A DNA stretch of 64,000 bases, taken from positions 62,001 to 126,000 of the forward strand of contig JAWNGF010000016.1 of the NCBI GenBank assembly GCA_037039685.1, in the 5' to 3' direction. The notes beneath the pieces are model-generated. The model searched no databases, was not told the DNA's origin, and was given only the letters and a program-made list of their open reading frames with translations. The stretch comes from Ceratobasidium sp. AG-K. Lineage: Eukaryota; Basidiomycota; Agaricomycetes; Cantharellales; Ceratobasidiaceae. Made by a program: the position numbers and the translations under genes. This document shows positions 22,927-35,540 of the stretch, piece after piece. Within the stretch, counting starts at the first letter, position 1, and each line of letters starts with the position of its first letter.

Positions 22927-25900
22927 TTCGGACACTCTTTTGCATTTGTTTATTGCCATTATTACTGAAGCTTTCAACGCATTGTTATCTTTGTATGGTA
23001 TTTAACCATTGGAGAATTATCACATTTCATTTGTTGGTCATTGTTCGGCTTGGAGTGGTCTAGATTCGTCCTCGGGTCGGAGTTGGTATTAGGTCATGGG
23101 TGCTTAGGTCAGATGCCGGTCCCCGAAGTTGGTGATGAAGGTGTCAGTGGGTGAGACAGAGGGGGTGCTCGCGTGCGAGCGCTCCCTGAAACAGTCGGGG
23201 CCAGGGAAAATGCTCACTGCGAGACCGAGGCATGGTCATCACAATGAGCGCGCTTGCTCTTGATTTCTTGTCATCAATGACAACGACGCATATAACGAAC
23301 CCCAGTTAAACAGGGCTCAACCCTCGTTCTGACAAGATGTTCTCAGAAACAAAGGTACGGGACAATGATAGCTCGCGGAGACATCCTATAGAGGATAAGC
23401 GAATAATTGCGTGTTGGTGCTCCCCGAAATGACTGGACTGGGAGGCGAGGCCACGGAGCTTGGTTATGTCCATAAATGTCTTGAGGCTTGGGCCTTCTCA
23501 TTGATAGACGGATATTGAACAAGGCAAGTTAGCGAAACGGGGTACTCAAGTTTTTTCAGTTTGTACGTGTGCTCAGCGTATGCTCCGAAGCACTATGCTT
23601 GGGTTCCTCCTGGAGAGTGTACTCCCGAATATTCTTAGAGCTTCGACAAGACTCCCACGCCCCAGAACCTCCAATATACTTGATTGAGCAATGAGATGTA
23701 ATACTCTCCATTCGAGTAGGAATAGTCCCTGTTTCTGGCCAGCAAGGGACTCTCAGGAAGACTGAATAGGGTCGTCGCCCCTCACAGAATTTCCACTAAC
23801 TCAGTGGGCGTATTCATCGAGCGACGATACAATTGGCAGGGTTGATCGACAGCCTGCCTCTAGGCTCGTGTAGATATTACGGTTCCTCCAACTCTGGAAG
23901 CGAAAACAGAGCGCAAGTCATTGAATACGTACAATTATTGAATAGTCGTAGATTCACTTCCTATTCCTCCCAAGGTTCAGGTTACTTGGACAACTCGTTC
24001 AAAAAGGTGAATCACCAGTACGCCAGATCTGGGATTGGCGAAACGAAATGCGATCCAATGCTAATCACGATGATGAGAAGATCGATCGATTCGAAAGGTA
24101 CAGATGCATGCATAGACGGACGAACTTCTCACTCGTTTTGAATAGCAGAAGATGCGCATATAAGCCCTAAGGAGACTACCGCAAATCAACTTTTTCATAC
24201 ATTTACATATGGTATGATAGGGGTGCGGACATTGAACTTGCTCACATCTCAATTCCCGACCCGGCGGAGATGCCTAAACCTATGCCCACACGCAGGAGTA
24301 GGATCTTGTCGTTCTAAGGCTAGGCGTGTCTAGATAGTGGTAACTTGGCTCTGTGTACTATATGCGTGCGTCCGGATCGCGTGCCGTGTGTCCGGTATTT
24401 AAACGCTACCCTCGGACCCGGAGTGGGGCGAATAACTACTTGTATCCCACAGCTTATGTTTTGTGGGAAATGGGCATAGGAGAGAGCCCGGTGTTAGTCG
24501 GTGGTCTCGCCTTGATACGACCGTTACAGGAAATCATTAATACGCCGTTGACCGTTTGAATGCACAATTTAAACCATTAAGGAGATAGCGCAGGCACACG
24601 CCTATTTTACTTGTCCAGGGGTCCAAGTCTTTTCCATTTGTCTTTCTCTGGGCGTATGACAACCGGCTGATTGGTACTTTTCGAACCTATTAGCGCTGCG
24701 TACATTTCCTCGTATCGTCACCAATATACAAAGCCCCGCGGCATTGCTCTTAAGCGGCCATCAACGCCCTGCCTAATAGTCGAACTTCCCGCGCGTCTCA
24801 GTGATGTTCACACCCATGTCACATCTGTTTTGGACCCCGACTGGACTAGACCTTGTGGATTCAGACGACCCAAAACAGAATCGCCACCACAACCCAACTG
24901 CATGCAACAACGTCGACGCAACTGTAGAGACTCGACTTGGCTCAACCATCGTCCGCGCCCGCTCCACATTGCCCCCCAATCAAGCGCTCGACAAACGAAC
25001 CTTAGTCACCAGATAATCGGCGCATGAACACGTGTGGAGTGCGGTGTCCCTTCCTCGGTGAAGAACCCTGCTAGCTGTCAATCCAATTGGTTTTCAACGA
25101 TACAATCCGCCTTTTTCGGGGGTCTTTTTCGGGCGGCAAGTCAAGCATTAAACTTGCCGGATCGAATCCACTCAATATTTGTGCCAACACGTATGTTGTC
25201 CGTCTCTAAGCCAGAATAGGACTATATACCCATATAAAGTTATAAATACTATTGCTCCCCACGTGTTGTAAGCCCCTACGTTTATAACCTAAATGCCACC
25301 GTGTTGTCATTCGGTGGGGAAAGCTGATGAAATTGTATTACTGGCGTGTCGCGCTCCCATAGATTCAATTGGATTGACAGTGCTGCGTTAAGTGAGGCAC
25401 TAGGTTGGGTGATCTATGGTGGCGGACTGTAAGGGTGCTCAATCTAACGCATAAGGAAGCTACGATCCATGGCAGTCAATCTGAGGGCGAGACGAATTAG
25501 CATCCTCCGTCGACTCAGAGAGTGGATGAAACTTGAACAGAGCGCTCAATAAGGCCTCGATCAAACCATTTTGGTATGTCTGTTAGGGCGAGAGACAACG
25601 GGCGATCAACGGAGCACAGCACAATTAAGGCAAAACGATAAAGCTTTGGCGTCCCACACATGTGGCTATCAACGGAACTGCACTTGGAGCAGTGCTGCGG
25701 TGTCCAGCACTACCAACGTTTACTTTCTTTAACGTCCTCGACCTCAGGAGGTTAAGAAACCACGCCTTCAGCCACCAAGGCTGTATAGCGGGATCGGGCG
25801 ATTCATGACTCCGCTTCCTCTCTGCCGACCACAAGTTTTATTTAGCAAAGAGCAAGGCTCATTGTGGTTTACTGATTGCTTCAGGGTTCCGTACAGTTTT

Positions 25901-26876
25901 ACGAGATCTGACAAAGTCGATCCCTGCCCTTCTGCGTTCCTCATGGTGGCTCCAGAAGCCACTAACAAGAATTATTGGGTCCAATGTGACTTGGTTGAAC
26001 GATTCGATTCGCCTTGGTGAATTCGCATGCCCTTCGATCGCACCAAGTATGTAAATGCTAACGAAGCCGACGGGATATGAGCGCGTTGACCCGATCACTA
26101 CAACGAGTAGTCAGACCCAAGTGCTTACCGTACCTAAACATGAAGCTCCCTTTACTTGGGAGCATCTGGGTGGCAAATGCACATGGAAATAATCGAAAAG
26201 TGACATGGCGGGACTGAGTAGTTGGTTCGATTGTTTTGGTGTGGCGTACATGTGTCTAACGGCGAGGTTGTGAGACCGGTTTACTCTGCGGCACTTCATC
26301 TGGCCTTCTTGGACGTCCTCAAGCGGGGCAAAACTATTGAGTGATCTGGTCCGCGTTGTTGCCGAGTAATTCGAGACTCCTGCTGCTGCTGAGGATCGAG
26401 AACATTGCGGATCATGTGCTTTAACGTTGGGCGGTGAATGGTTTGCATTTCCGGTTGAAGCCAACATGCCTGGATCTCTTGGAGGACTTTGGGACCGGTA
26501 CGGAGGCCGAAGGTAGATTTGGCTTAGGCAAGTCGGTGCTTGTTTCACTGCCCGAGTCCGCATACAGTCACCCAGCCATTCTGACACTCCTCTCCACGCA
26601 AGAAAAACTCGAGAGCCCAATAGAAACGATATATTGAAACCAGAGTGTATTATTAGACATACGAAACACAACGGAAAACGATAGCCAGAGTCAAAGCGAT
26701 GCACAGAATCTACAAATGCGAGTGGATGGTTTTTAGATAGTCTTTAAAGTCAGTCAGTCATTCAAAAGATGGTCGAGAAAACGAGAGTCACGGTCATCGA
26801 AACTAGGGGAGGGGAGGGGCAGAGAGAACATGGTACGCGAGACACAGAATACGAGGACGGAACTCAAACATGGCGC
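22927..26876. other. Gene-poor stretch of 3.9 kb
   Basis: Between DNM1 and the BCS1-like gene only short frames occur. The longest, 26111-26704 on the minus strand (197 codons), starts with a hydrophobic stretch and then becomes Ser/Arg-rich. It shows no motif, its codon use differs from neighbouring genes, and it has no clear homologue that I can recall, so it is not called as a gene. The left 100-150 bp should be the DNM1 3' flank. Confidence 0.45.
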
Positions 26877-29469
26877 TCAAGCGATCGAGTCATGGACACT
26901 CTCGATGATGCCAGCAGTTGAGACAGCCTCGAGACCATTCTTGACATTAACCCACTTGCTACCAGACACAGCAGTGTGAGTTGCGGCGTCGTCGTCATCA
27001 GAATCGGCATCAGCATCGGTGTTGGTGGAAGAAGGTGCAGTGGAAGCATCGGTAGAGGGAGCAGTAGAAGAGGAGGAAGAAGCTAGAGGTGAAGGTGCGA
27101 ATGACCGCTTGCGTCGGGACTTGCGTCGGTAAGCACCATGTTTACGGCACAACTCAGGCAACCTACGGCGTCCTGCTCAGCCTTGAGCTTAGCCTCCTTT
27201 TTGCGCCTCTCGCGCTTTTCGTCACGCTCCTTGCGTTCTTTCTCCTCCTTTTCTTCACGCTCCTTGCGTTCCTTTTCTTCGGCCTGGTAGTAATTGTGAG
27301 TACATGGTATTAGTAGGAGTGATAGCACGTACCTCTTCCCGTTCGAGGCGCTCCTTTTCTTCTTTTTCGCGCTTGAGACGAGCCTTGGTCTCGCGCTCCT
27401 TGATGATCCAGTCTAAGAACAATGAATCAACGCCCATTCTATACGCTTAAACTCAGCACTCACCGGAAACCTCATCAACGCACTCCCTTGGCCTGGTCTT
27501 GTTCTTCAAAAGGTACCCCTGGAGACTGGCGACGCTCAGCTCGTCCTCAGGAATCTGCTCTGCAAACCGCTTGGCGAGCTCGGCGATTTCATCGGCTTCA
27601 AGCAGCGGAATGTCGTGCCTCCTGCGCGGGCGCTTGGACGCGTCTTCTTCGGCCTTCTTTTCGGCGTCAGAGCCGGGGGCGGGTTTGCAGGGGAAGAAGT
27701 TCTTGAAGATGCCTTCGGCCTGCCATTTCGACGCGTTTTTGAAGTCCACCCAGACTGTTCAAGTGGTGAGATCAGTAATAAAGGTCAGGATTTGTGCTTA
27801 CCATCCATGCGACCTGGGCGAGATAGTGCTGGGTCGAGGCGCTCGATGTGGTTAGTGGTGGCAAACAATAGTCTGGGCCAAATTAAGCACACGCTCATAA
27901 TCCCATATTGGTACTCACCGTCCTTCAGCAGCGGCAACACCATCCAGGCTGTTCAATAATCCACTCAAGCTAAGGGTATTCGAGTCGTCGCCCTTGGCTA
28001 CTTCAGCAGCGGTCTTTGCGGTAGGAATGCCGGTAGACTTGGCATCTCGACTGGTGCCCCGTGTAAACGCAGCGTCGAGGTCCTTTTACAGGCGTAAGTT
28101 TGAGCTACAATACGTTAGATGTTGCGCACCTCGAGCAATAGAATGCATCTCTGGGGAACACGGCCCATCAAATTGGTCAGGGTGTTGTCGCTCATTCTAT
28201 ACGACGTCAGTGCAAGCCCCATGACGAGCGTGATCACACTACGTACCCTTTCATGCTCAAGCTAACAACGTAAATGTCAAGGCCGAGCTCTCCAGCCAGC
28301 GCGTGAATCAACGAGGTTTTGCCACTTCCGGGCACGCCGTGAAGCAGGTACCCGCGACGGAAAGGAATACCTAAATCAAATGTCAATCACAGCCAGAAGC
28401 AAGCCTTCAAATACGCACCTCGCTCCGCGTACCAGTCCTCGCTACGCAAAAAATCCTTGGCGTCGGTAAGGAGCATGTCCTTGACGCCGGGTTCAAGCAC
28501 AATCGAGGACATGGGGCGTTTCTGACGAGCACCGTTCCATCTCCATCCGCCACTCCTACACGATCGGTTAGTAAGCGATCGGCCAGGAAGAATCTCGATC
28601 TTACTGATCGGCCAGGAAGATATGAACTGTTTGCTGTCAGAACACGTGACCGTTCCCACGCAAACGACGTACCTCTGTGTTCCATGTCCTGCTCATACTC
28701 GTGCTTTGCCTCAAGAACGAGCTTCTTGATAATGGTGTTGTTGCGCGCTACGACGCTAATCTTAAGCTCGCCACGGCCGCCGGGGTCGCGGGTGCCTGTG
28801 CGGGTGATCTGTAAAGGTGTGAGCTAGAGTCCAATCCAAGTGTTTCATGTCCTCACGCGCAGCCAATGGCCTCGGTAGTAAATGTTGTGAGTTGTATCTG
28901 CAAGCGAGTTAGCGTTGAAATGAAATACGTCATGAGACTAACCCGGAGAAGGCATCAACGCCACCTTGCGCTTACGCCGTCCGTGCACAAGTTGTTCATC
29001 GTCGTTGGCAGTTCCAAACTCCTCGTCCTCTTCAAATTCCTGGTCCGTTGGAGTTTTGACGCCCATTCGGGACGAATCAGCGCTACGTGTCGTGATCTCA
29101 AACTCGCGGGCTCGACTCCACGCGGGCTAACCGGGCATAAGCAAATGTAAACAAAAATACAACCAACTCACCTGCTTCGAGAGCCAGTGCATCACCCAGT
29201 CATACGGACTTGGACGGTCAGCCACAAGCAAACGTTTTCCCGTTCAACTTACTAGTCATCCTGCGTGAACGTCGCCGTCAGAAAACTATGAGATGGTTAG
29301 CCGTTGTCAAAGTGAAAGGGAGCACTACGCACAAAGAGTCAACAAACGTGTTCCACCCCGTATAGGCTGTCCGTCGCGCGGTCTCCACCGCTCCACCAAT
29401 CACAACGAGCCTCAGCGTGTCCTGAAGTGCATTAGAGCCCGGAACGAGCAAGTTCTTCAAAGTGTCCAT
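26877..29469 (-). CDS. BCS1-like AAA ATPase with charged coiled-coil tail
   Basis: An intron-dense gene of about 650 codons. The start [20 protein letters not shown] leads into an N-terminal BCS1-type region with a short hydrophobic segment, then [13 protein letters not shown] and a regulatory middle part ([20 protein letters not shown]). The AAA core shows [20 protein letters not shown] with Walker [10 protein letters not shown], Walker B CILLLEDLDAAF, and [16 protein letters not shown] plus [20 protein letters not shown] with arginine residues. A long tail of Lys, Glu and Arg (27180-27430), likely a coiled coil, precedes a Ser/Thr/Asp-rich end closing with [19 protein letters not shown]. 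Yeast Bcs1 translocates the Rieske protein for complex III. Agaricomycetes have many paralogues with such tails, so this one need not be the orthologue. Confidence 0.9.
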
Positions 29470-30499
29470 TCTATGTCTTTTTTAGATACAGTGCGCAGAG
29501 GGAGGGAAGAAAACACTGACGGAACGCACACGCCGTCACGCCAGTCTTATGGGAGGTGTGACAGGGCAGGACCCTACTGTAGAATTTGATCTCGTAACGC
29601 TTTACAGAACCCGGCGATGGTCCAACCTTTTTGGATACTCGTTAGAGTTCGATCGGAAGCTTCATATCTCCCCACACTCCCTCAGAATTCGACCATCCAC
29701 CACCTCTGGATTCTCTCGGTCAGCTAGACTGGCCCGAGCTCATCGCTTACCAGCGGGATTTATTTGCAGCACGTGTGAGACGTGCCTTGCTCTCGGGTAA
29801 TTCGCCACATGGAAATTGCATACTGTCTGTTTCAGACTTTTATCTTCTTAAAACAGATCGCTTAAACAGGTAATCCGCTGGAGCCATTTCTCACAAGACC
29901 GATTCCTGGTATTCTGGCTCGGGCGACACTCGTCTGAGCGATACCGGCGGCAAGTTCTCCGCAGTAACCGAGTCATTAATTAATGTCCAGTACATTCGTA
30001 TCCTTGATAAGAATATTAGCCGACTGAGTCACCGAGACTCGCACCGGATAGCCCCTGTCTCCGCATGTTTGTCTGATCTACGTTTTGTCATTGGGCAGCA
30101 AGTCGCATGGTTTGTGATTGGAGGCATACGCAACCCTCCCTCCCAGCGCCTACACACGCGAACCCCCCCCCCCCCCCCCCCGGTCGGCGTTCACGCGCCG
30201 TTATGAATCATACATGCGCCCGTAGCTAGTCAACCAAGCACTGGTCTTGGCCAAGCAACGGAGCCGACTCCTCCAAGGAAGGAGGACCCCTTTAATTTGT
30301 GTATTTCATTTATACATGCGGTCTACCCTAAACCGGCGTCCCGAACAGAACGCGATGAAGAGAACCGAGCGTCGAGATGAAACATGCGTTTTTGGATGTC
30401 CTAAAAGGGGTGAGCCCCCTAAACGTCTCTACTTGTTTTTGCCTCTTGGAAAGTCGAGTGCTAAACGTTTTTCGTGTGGTCTCGAGATCAATACCGCAC
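29470..30499. other. Intergenic stretch with a C19 homopolymer
   Basis: Upstream of the minus-strand BCS1-like gene. Only short overlapping frames are present, with no motif. It contains an uninterrupted run of 19 C at 30163-30181. A CACGTG box is seen at about 29769, roughly 300 bp upstream of the BCS1-like start. Confidence 0.5.
30163..30181. repeat. Poly-C run, 19 nt
   Basis: Nineteen consecutive C residues in a non-coding region, directly visible. It is unusually long for a fungal genome of mixed composition and its length may be unstable or mis-called. A shorter run of 10 C lies at 41169-41178. Confidence 0.95.
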
Positions 30500-30639
30500 G
30501 GAAAACGAGACGTAATCTAATCCGTTTTTTCGCGAATTTTCAGGGACATCGAGTTCAATAACGCTAGCCAATTGATCCGCAAGTGTGAGTGAGAAATAGG
30601 AGCTGCGGTCGAGGGGCCGAACCATGTATATTTACGTGT

Positions 30640-31370
30640 AATGAAAAAGGTATAGGCTAGTTTACATACATGCACATCAAGCTTTCGAGTCTCGGGTGGT
30701 CGAATTTCATTCAGAACCGGTCTCGCGAGCTTGAGGAACGCTGGGATCGCCCATGGGGTAAGAATGAAGATGTGGGCAGCGTCATTGTAGGCAAGTTTCA
30801 GGAACTCTGCATGCATCGGACACTTGGGTCCATAGAGAATAGAAGATGGATAGATGGATAATTGCGATACGCTGCAGAGAGTTTGATAACACACCGTAAC
30901 ATCGCATAAAGCCAAGGCTGAACACTCTATCCAAGTGGTAACCGACCCGAACGCGCAATGCACTAGCTAGGGTTGCACTAGGTGGCAACGATCCGGCCCG
31001 ACAGACCACTCGTCAGTCGCCACGATTAAGATTGTTTAGATATCAACTCTGATCATGTCAAAAAAGTCAAAATCTACCTTTCTGACGAGGTCATACCTCT
31101 GGTCTGCGCGCAGTAGAAGCTTGAGAAATTGGTTGGGGAGCGGCATGGGGTCATTCTGCCGAGGTAGGGCGTGCCAGCTCAGATCGTACGCATTTAGACA
31201 CGATGATGCTGATGAAGCAATGCCTGGAGATATCGTATCGTGATGATGAATGAACATGATCATTAGTCCGAGCGACGGATGTATAATAATATTTTCACCC
31301 GCTCCAATAGTTGCCAGTCCCATCAAGAACGCGAGCCGAATGCCAACACGAGGGAGAAATTATGATCCAA
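30640..31370 (-). other. Possible exons of an unidentified minus-strand gene
   Basis: Two minus-strand segments look coding. One, about 31078-31350, reads RLAFLMGLATIGAGENIIIH, then PSLGLMIMFIHHHDTISPG, and ends LRADQRYDLVRK before a GTAGAT donor. The other, about 30670-30880 after a CTCTGCAG acceptor, includes LYGPKCPMHAEFLKLAYNDA and PAFLKLARPVLNEIRPPETR and ends at a GTATGT donor. They suggest a small, partly hydrophobic protein, perhaps membrane-bound. No family is recognised and no complete model could be built, so this may be a pseudogene. Confidence 0.3.
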
Positions 31371-31875
31371 ATTGGGGTAGGGTTAGCAATTCGAAAGTAT
31401 TATGTCACGTGAGGTTGCACAGTACTACACCCAGCCAATCCGGCACCGAGCCAAATGCTACTTGTTCGGGAGTACTCTGAGAAGAAAAAAGCTTGTTTGA
31501 GTGACACGAATTTACTGCAATGCATTCTACTCGTGGTATAAAGGCAAAACTAGATCGGGGTGATTGACGGCCCATCGGACAGATGACCCTGCGTGCGCAG
31601 CATGTTAACGGCATCGCTGAATCTCGCCCGAAGCAGGGAAACGATGTGGCTGCTGAGGCGTGGCTGATAATGAGTCAAGTGGCCCGTCTAAAGGTCCAAA
31701 TTCATAAGTAAATGACCGCATGTCCCAGCCATAATCCGAAAGCCGAACATGGAGAAATAGGATGCACAAATCCATCATGGTGCAAGTCCGAAATTTTGTT
31801 CCATTGGTCGGACGCACAATAAATAAGGTGTAAAAGCAGCTACGGGGATCATACAAGCACTTAGCGTCTAGATAT

Positions 31876-32623
31876 TCAGTCCCTACGTCCCATCTCGACT
31901 TCCTCATCTGGTTCCTCTCCTGCCATTTCAATTCCCTCTCGCATCTCCCGTTTGACACACATCTGTTCGGCGCCGACAACCGAGATCACTGCCCCTAGGG
32001 CCATGATCAACCAGAAAAATAGCGACGTGGGAAGTGATCGGGCATAGTAGGTCGTTAGAATGGTATGGTTCAGAATCAACGTGAGGGCAAAGTCGAGAAT
32101 GTGCGTGGGGCGTCGGACGAGAATGTACAAAAAGTAGACGCTACACGTATTGCGTTAGGCTTATTACGCGAGGCGAAATTAAATCACTCACTCGGCAGTC
32201 GAGGCAGTCAGCCAGCATAACGAAATCAACCAGCTCCGAACCGGATCTACCCATGCCTCCTCCTGGCCTTGGGGGACAGAATCGCCACCAAGCTTGACAC
32301 CCCCGCTCCACGCGCCACTATTACTAAATCCACTCCACCCACGCCCTCGAGGTTCACGAAATGTAGCGCGCCCAACCATTTCTCGCCAATCCATCACCAT
32401 GCCAACGTTGGCTGCTCCTCCTTCATAAGCGAGTGCATAGGGGTTGGCGAAAAGGGTTAAGAGGGGCGGGATTATTAAGGACAGGACAAGGTAGTGCAAG
32501 CATTGAAGAGCGATAATCTGTAAAATAGAGATTACTTATTGTGTGAGAGTAAGTCAGGTGAGCTACCTGAGCGATAATTATAGTTGGATGCCATCCGTGT
32601 GGAAGGCGAAAGGACGAGGACAT
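31876..32623 (-). CDS. SYS1: SYS1, Golgi integral membrane protein
   Basis: Three exons encode about 215 residues. The start MSSSFRLPHGWHPTIIIAQ joins after a 50-nt intron to IIALQCLHYLVLSLIIPPLL (first helix). A lumenal insert rich in Gly and Trp follows, then a helix at LISLCWLTASTAE. The last exon reads VYFLYILVRRPTHILDFALT, LILNHTILTTYYARSLPTSL and FFWLIMALGAVISVVGAEQM, ending in a charged cytosolic tail. The four helices and the RRP-x-x-x-LDF and YY-x-x-x-P-x-S motifs match SYS1. SYS1 recruits the Arl3/ARFRP1 GTPase to the trans-Golgi and so directs golgin and Arl1 recruitment. The insert after helix 1 is longer than in the human protein. Confidence 0.9.
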
Positions 32624-33294
32624 GATATCATTTCATAAGGGTGTCGTTCTAGATAGTCTATTCGTACGATCTCTTCAGTGCAATTGCGATTTTGTCTTGT
32701 TCCGGGAACTTACAACACCAGCGTAGCTAAGAATGGTGATTACCCGTTGGTCGTGCGTGGTCAGAAGTAGGAGTTACACCATTGTGCCTTCAAGCCTGTT
32801 ACAGGTTACGAGCTTCGGCGCTTATTCTCCAACAATCACGCCCTTGACGAGGTTGAATTAGTATACCAGTAAGCGTGTCTACGGTACAGTCGAAGATTGA
32901 CTAGCTAGACACACAGAAAATCAATGAGATGCTACAATAATCTGCAGATATAATCTGGGATTCCACGCGTGGAATGATTCACGCTTGCGACGAAAGTTGA
33001 ACCTGACGAACCACTCGGTATGACTCAACATCTTGAGTTAATGTCATCGGGATCTAACATTCCATTTATTATACATTCCTCACGGGAATACCACTCACTT
33101 ACCTGGTCCCTATCAGCGATTACCTCTTGGTCGTATTCTGCCGTACATGCCGGGCCCCTACTTGACTCGACTGCGGAGACAGTAAACTGAGGATAGGACT
33201 ACTTAGCGATCATTCAACTGGCGTCTCGTGATCCTTACTGCCATATGTGCAAAGACAGGCGGACTAACTACGCTTGCAGTATCCCCAGAAAGGC
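32624..33294. other. Intergenic, no supported gene
   Basis: About 670 bp between SYS1 and the DUF6534-like gene. It holds the SYS1 promoter side and a perfect 16-bp palindrome (attccacgcgtggaat, 32960-32975) of unknown meaning. No coding signal is seen. Confidence 0.5.
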
Positions 33295-34650
33295 TTATAT
33301 GGGATCGTCGCTGCTGATGTACTTGTTCAAGTTGTTGACGGATGTATCCCCGTCTGCAGGTGCACATAAGCTTGGGTTATACGAATAGAATTCAATAGAA
33401 GAAAGCTTACCCTACCAGGGTAACCATTAAGGATAGAACAAACATCTTGCCTCCAACGCAAGTCAGCTGTAAGAAAACCATAAGGTGCGAGATTATACCT
33501 GTCATGGCGGCGGACATGATGGAAAGTATAAAGCCATCTTCGGAAACCTTTTAAAACGGTTGGACTGGGTGCATGGGAGCAAGCAGGTGTATGGCTCACA
33601 ATAATGTAACCACCAATAACAGTCATTGTCATTAGGATGGACGGGGGAGCCGCCGATGCCTGTATGTTCACGTCAAGCTTCAGATGCATATAGCGAAATG
33701 AGAAAAAAAGAACGCACCCATATAATCTGCCAAACTGTATTCAATACACTTTTATTCTCGCTAAAATCTAACTGACCATCAGAACAAGATAGGCTCCCTA
33801 AACGCATTCCCCGCCTACCTCTTCGCGATTTATACAAGTATATTATCGCTAGCACAATGTGATGAGTACCCCGGATACAGTCGCAACAGCAGGAGCTCAC
33901 TAGTAAGTGACATGCTGGAGTCCAGCACGAACGAGCTAAAAACCCAGATCGCCACTGCCAAAGTAAACAAGTCAACCCACTGCACGCCTCACATAAGAGC
34001 CACATACTGGAAGCCTTATACTGTTTTACGCACTGTCAATTGGTATCATAGAACAACTTGGCAGTACCACTAACCAGATGAAACGAGAGCTCGCTTCCAC
34101 TGCGCTTAACAACTTGGACACCCTATAACTCAGATACCTTAGCTGCATTCAACCAGACCAGAATTCGAGCATACCAATAATGACCCCGATACGAGCGCAA
34201 TTAGTGAGCATATCAGGAATGGGATAATGGGTAATAGTCTTTGTTTAAAAATGTGCCAACATCTATAAATATAGAAGGCTTGAACGGACGTAGAAGTGAT
34301 AGCTGTTAATACTGCGGAAGCGATTATAAGCTAGGATATTAACGATTAGTGAAACCTTGGCTCAACCAAATCAGTAGAACGACTGGTGCTTACGGCTTTC
34401 AGTGGGAATGCATGATCCAAGGCGTCCAATGCTTGGATGGTATGGATAATTGTCTGGGTTGCGGAGAGGACATTGATATATATAACATAAACCTTAAACC
34501 AAGGGCGTTGGTTTTGAGTTGATCGAAGAAGCGTGGCGAGAAGTGGGCTAAGAACGCCTGTAAATTTGTGACAATTGCGTCAATGCGGTATTTTAATATT
34601 TCAAAATGGCATACTTGCCTTGAAGGGCACATTGCATGAATGCCAAAAAA
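33295..34650 (-). CDS. DUF6534-like multi-pass membrane protein
   Basis: Many short exons on the minus strand, read by eye, give a chain of hydrophobic segments: VLSPLLATLLRSTQ...RPWFKVYVIYINVLSATQTI (about 34400-34570), then LIIASAVLTAITSTSVQAFY with IYRCWHIFKQRLLPIIPFLI (about 34213-34330), then SRFIWLVVLPSCSM, then LAVAIWVFSSFVLDSSMSLT (about 33903-33972), then YKSRRGRR, VLNTVWQIIWASAAPPSILM and GKMFVLSLMVTLVG. The order of segments, the QxFYxxR helix end, the Ser-rich helix followed by a basic SRRGR patch, and the late GKxxxxSLxxTL motif fit the Agaricomycete seven-helix family named DUF6534. The function of that family is unknown. The stop is proposed at 33295-33297; start and several borders are uncertain. 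Confidence 0.6.
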
Positions 34651-34699
34651 ATCATATGCCTGGGTGCAAGCCCATACTTGTCGGTGTCCATCGTAAGTC

Positions 34700-35540
34700 A
34701 AGACCGAGGGATGAAGGGTGATGAGTGCGAGTAGATTTTGCGCGCTTGCAGCACTTATTCCGTGCTTATTGCAACCGAACGTACAAAAGACGAATGAAAC
34801 AGATCACGGCGTGGCGCGTCTGGACCGTGGTTGATCCAGGAACGTACACTATTAGCTCCTACGGGTATTCAAGGGTACCGGGCCCGAGTTGGGTCAGCGT
34901 CACAGCGTAGTTAATGGTATATCACATCTGGTTGGCGTATGGTAGTATACATGCATTGAACTTACGACATATGTTGTGTACACGCAGCTAGGTTTGGTCG
35001 TAGACTGGTATATTTTGCCACTTTTCACACGACCAAGAGGGTCGGTATTGCCACTAGCCTTCTAAGGTATCGACCATGATACGGAGATAACCGATAATCG
35101 AGAACCAAGGCAATGTGGCGCGAATTACACGTTGTTTTGTGCGGAGATCACGTTCCTGTCAGCGGCCGAGAACCGTTAATTTTCCGTAATTGTTGATGCT
35201 TTGAATGAGTACCATGTTGGGATAAAAACCTAAGTTCACTGAAGGATACTGCGCCAAAGATAATTTAGTATATATTACTGTGCATCGTCTATTGTAGGGA
35301 CCAGACCAGAGTCGATAATCTCGACCGTACAATAAAACCTGTCGTTGGAGCCGCCACTAATTGTTAAATCATGATAGAATTTTGTACGCCCTGCACAGGA
35401 GCTAAAAGAACTGCAGCGTAAAATGTAATGGTGAGAAGGTGTTATTTAGTAATGGTCGTGTACAGCCTCTTTGACTACGTCTCATCACGTGCTTATTGCA
35501 CTAGTCGCAATCGTTCTGCTCTCGTAGCACTCCTTACACG
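34700..35540. other. Intergenic, no supported gene
   Basis: About 840 bp between two divergent gene models. It contains only short frames and must include the upstream regions of both. An isolated frame at 34725-34910 has no motif. No further element is claimed. Confidence 0.45.

Noticed and set aside
26111..26704. 197-codon minus-strand open frame
   Set aside because: No motif, Ser/Arg-rich after a hydrophobic start, lies in a gene-poor block, and no splice partners or family resemblance.
32960..32975. Perfect 16-bp palindrome attccacgcgtggaat
   Set aside because: A single short palindrome in 64 kb has little weight and no gene start lies at a telling distance.
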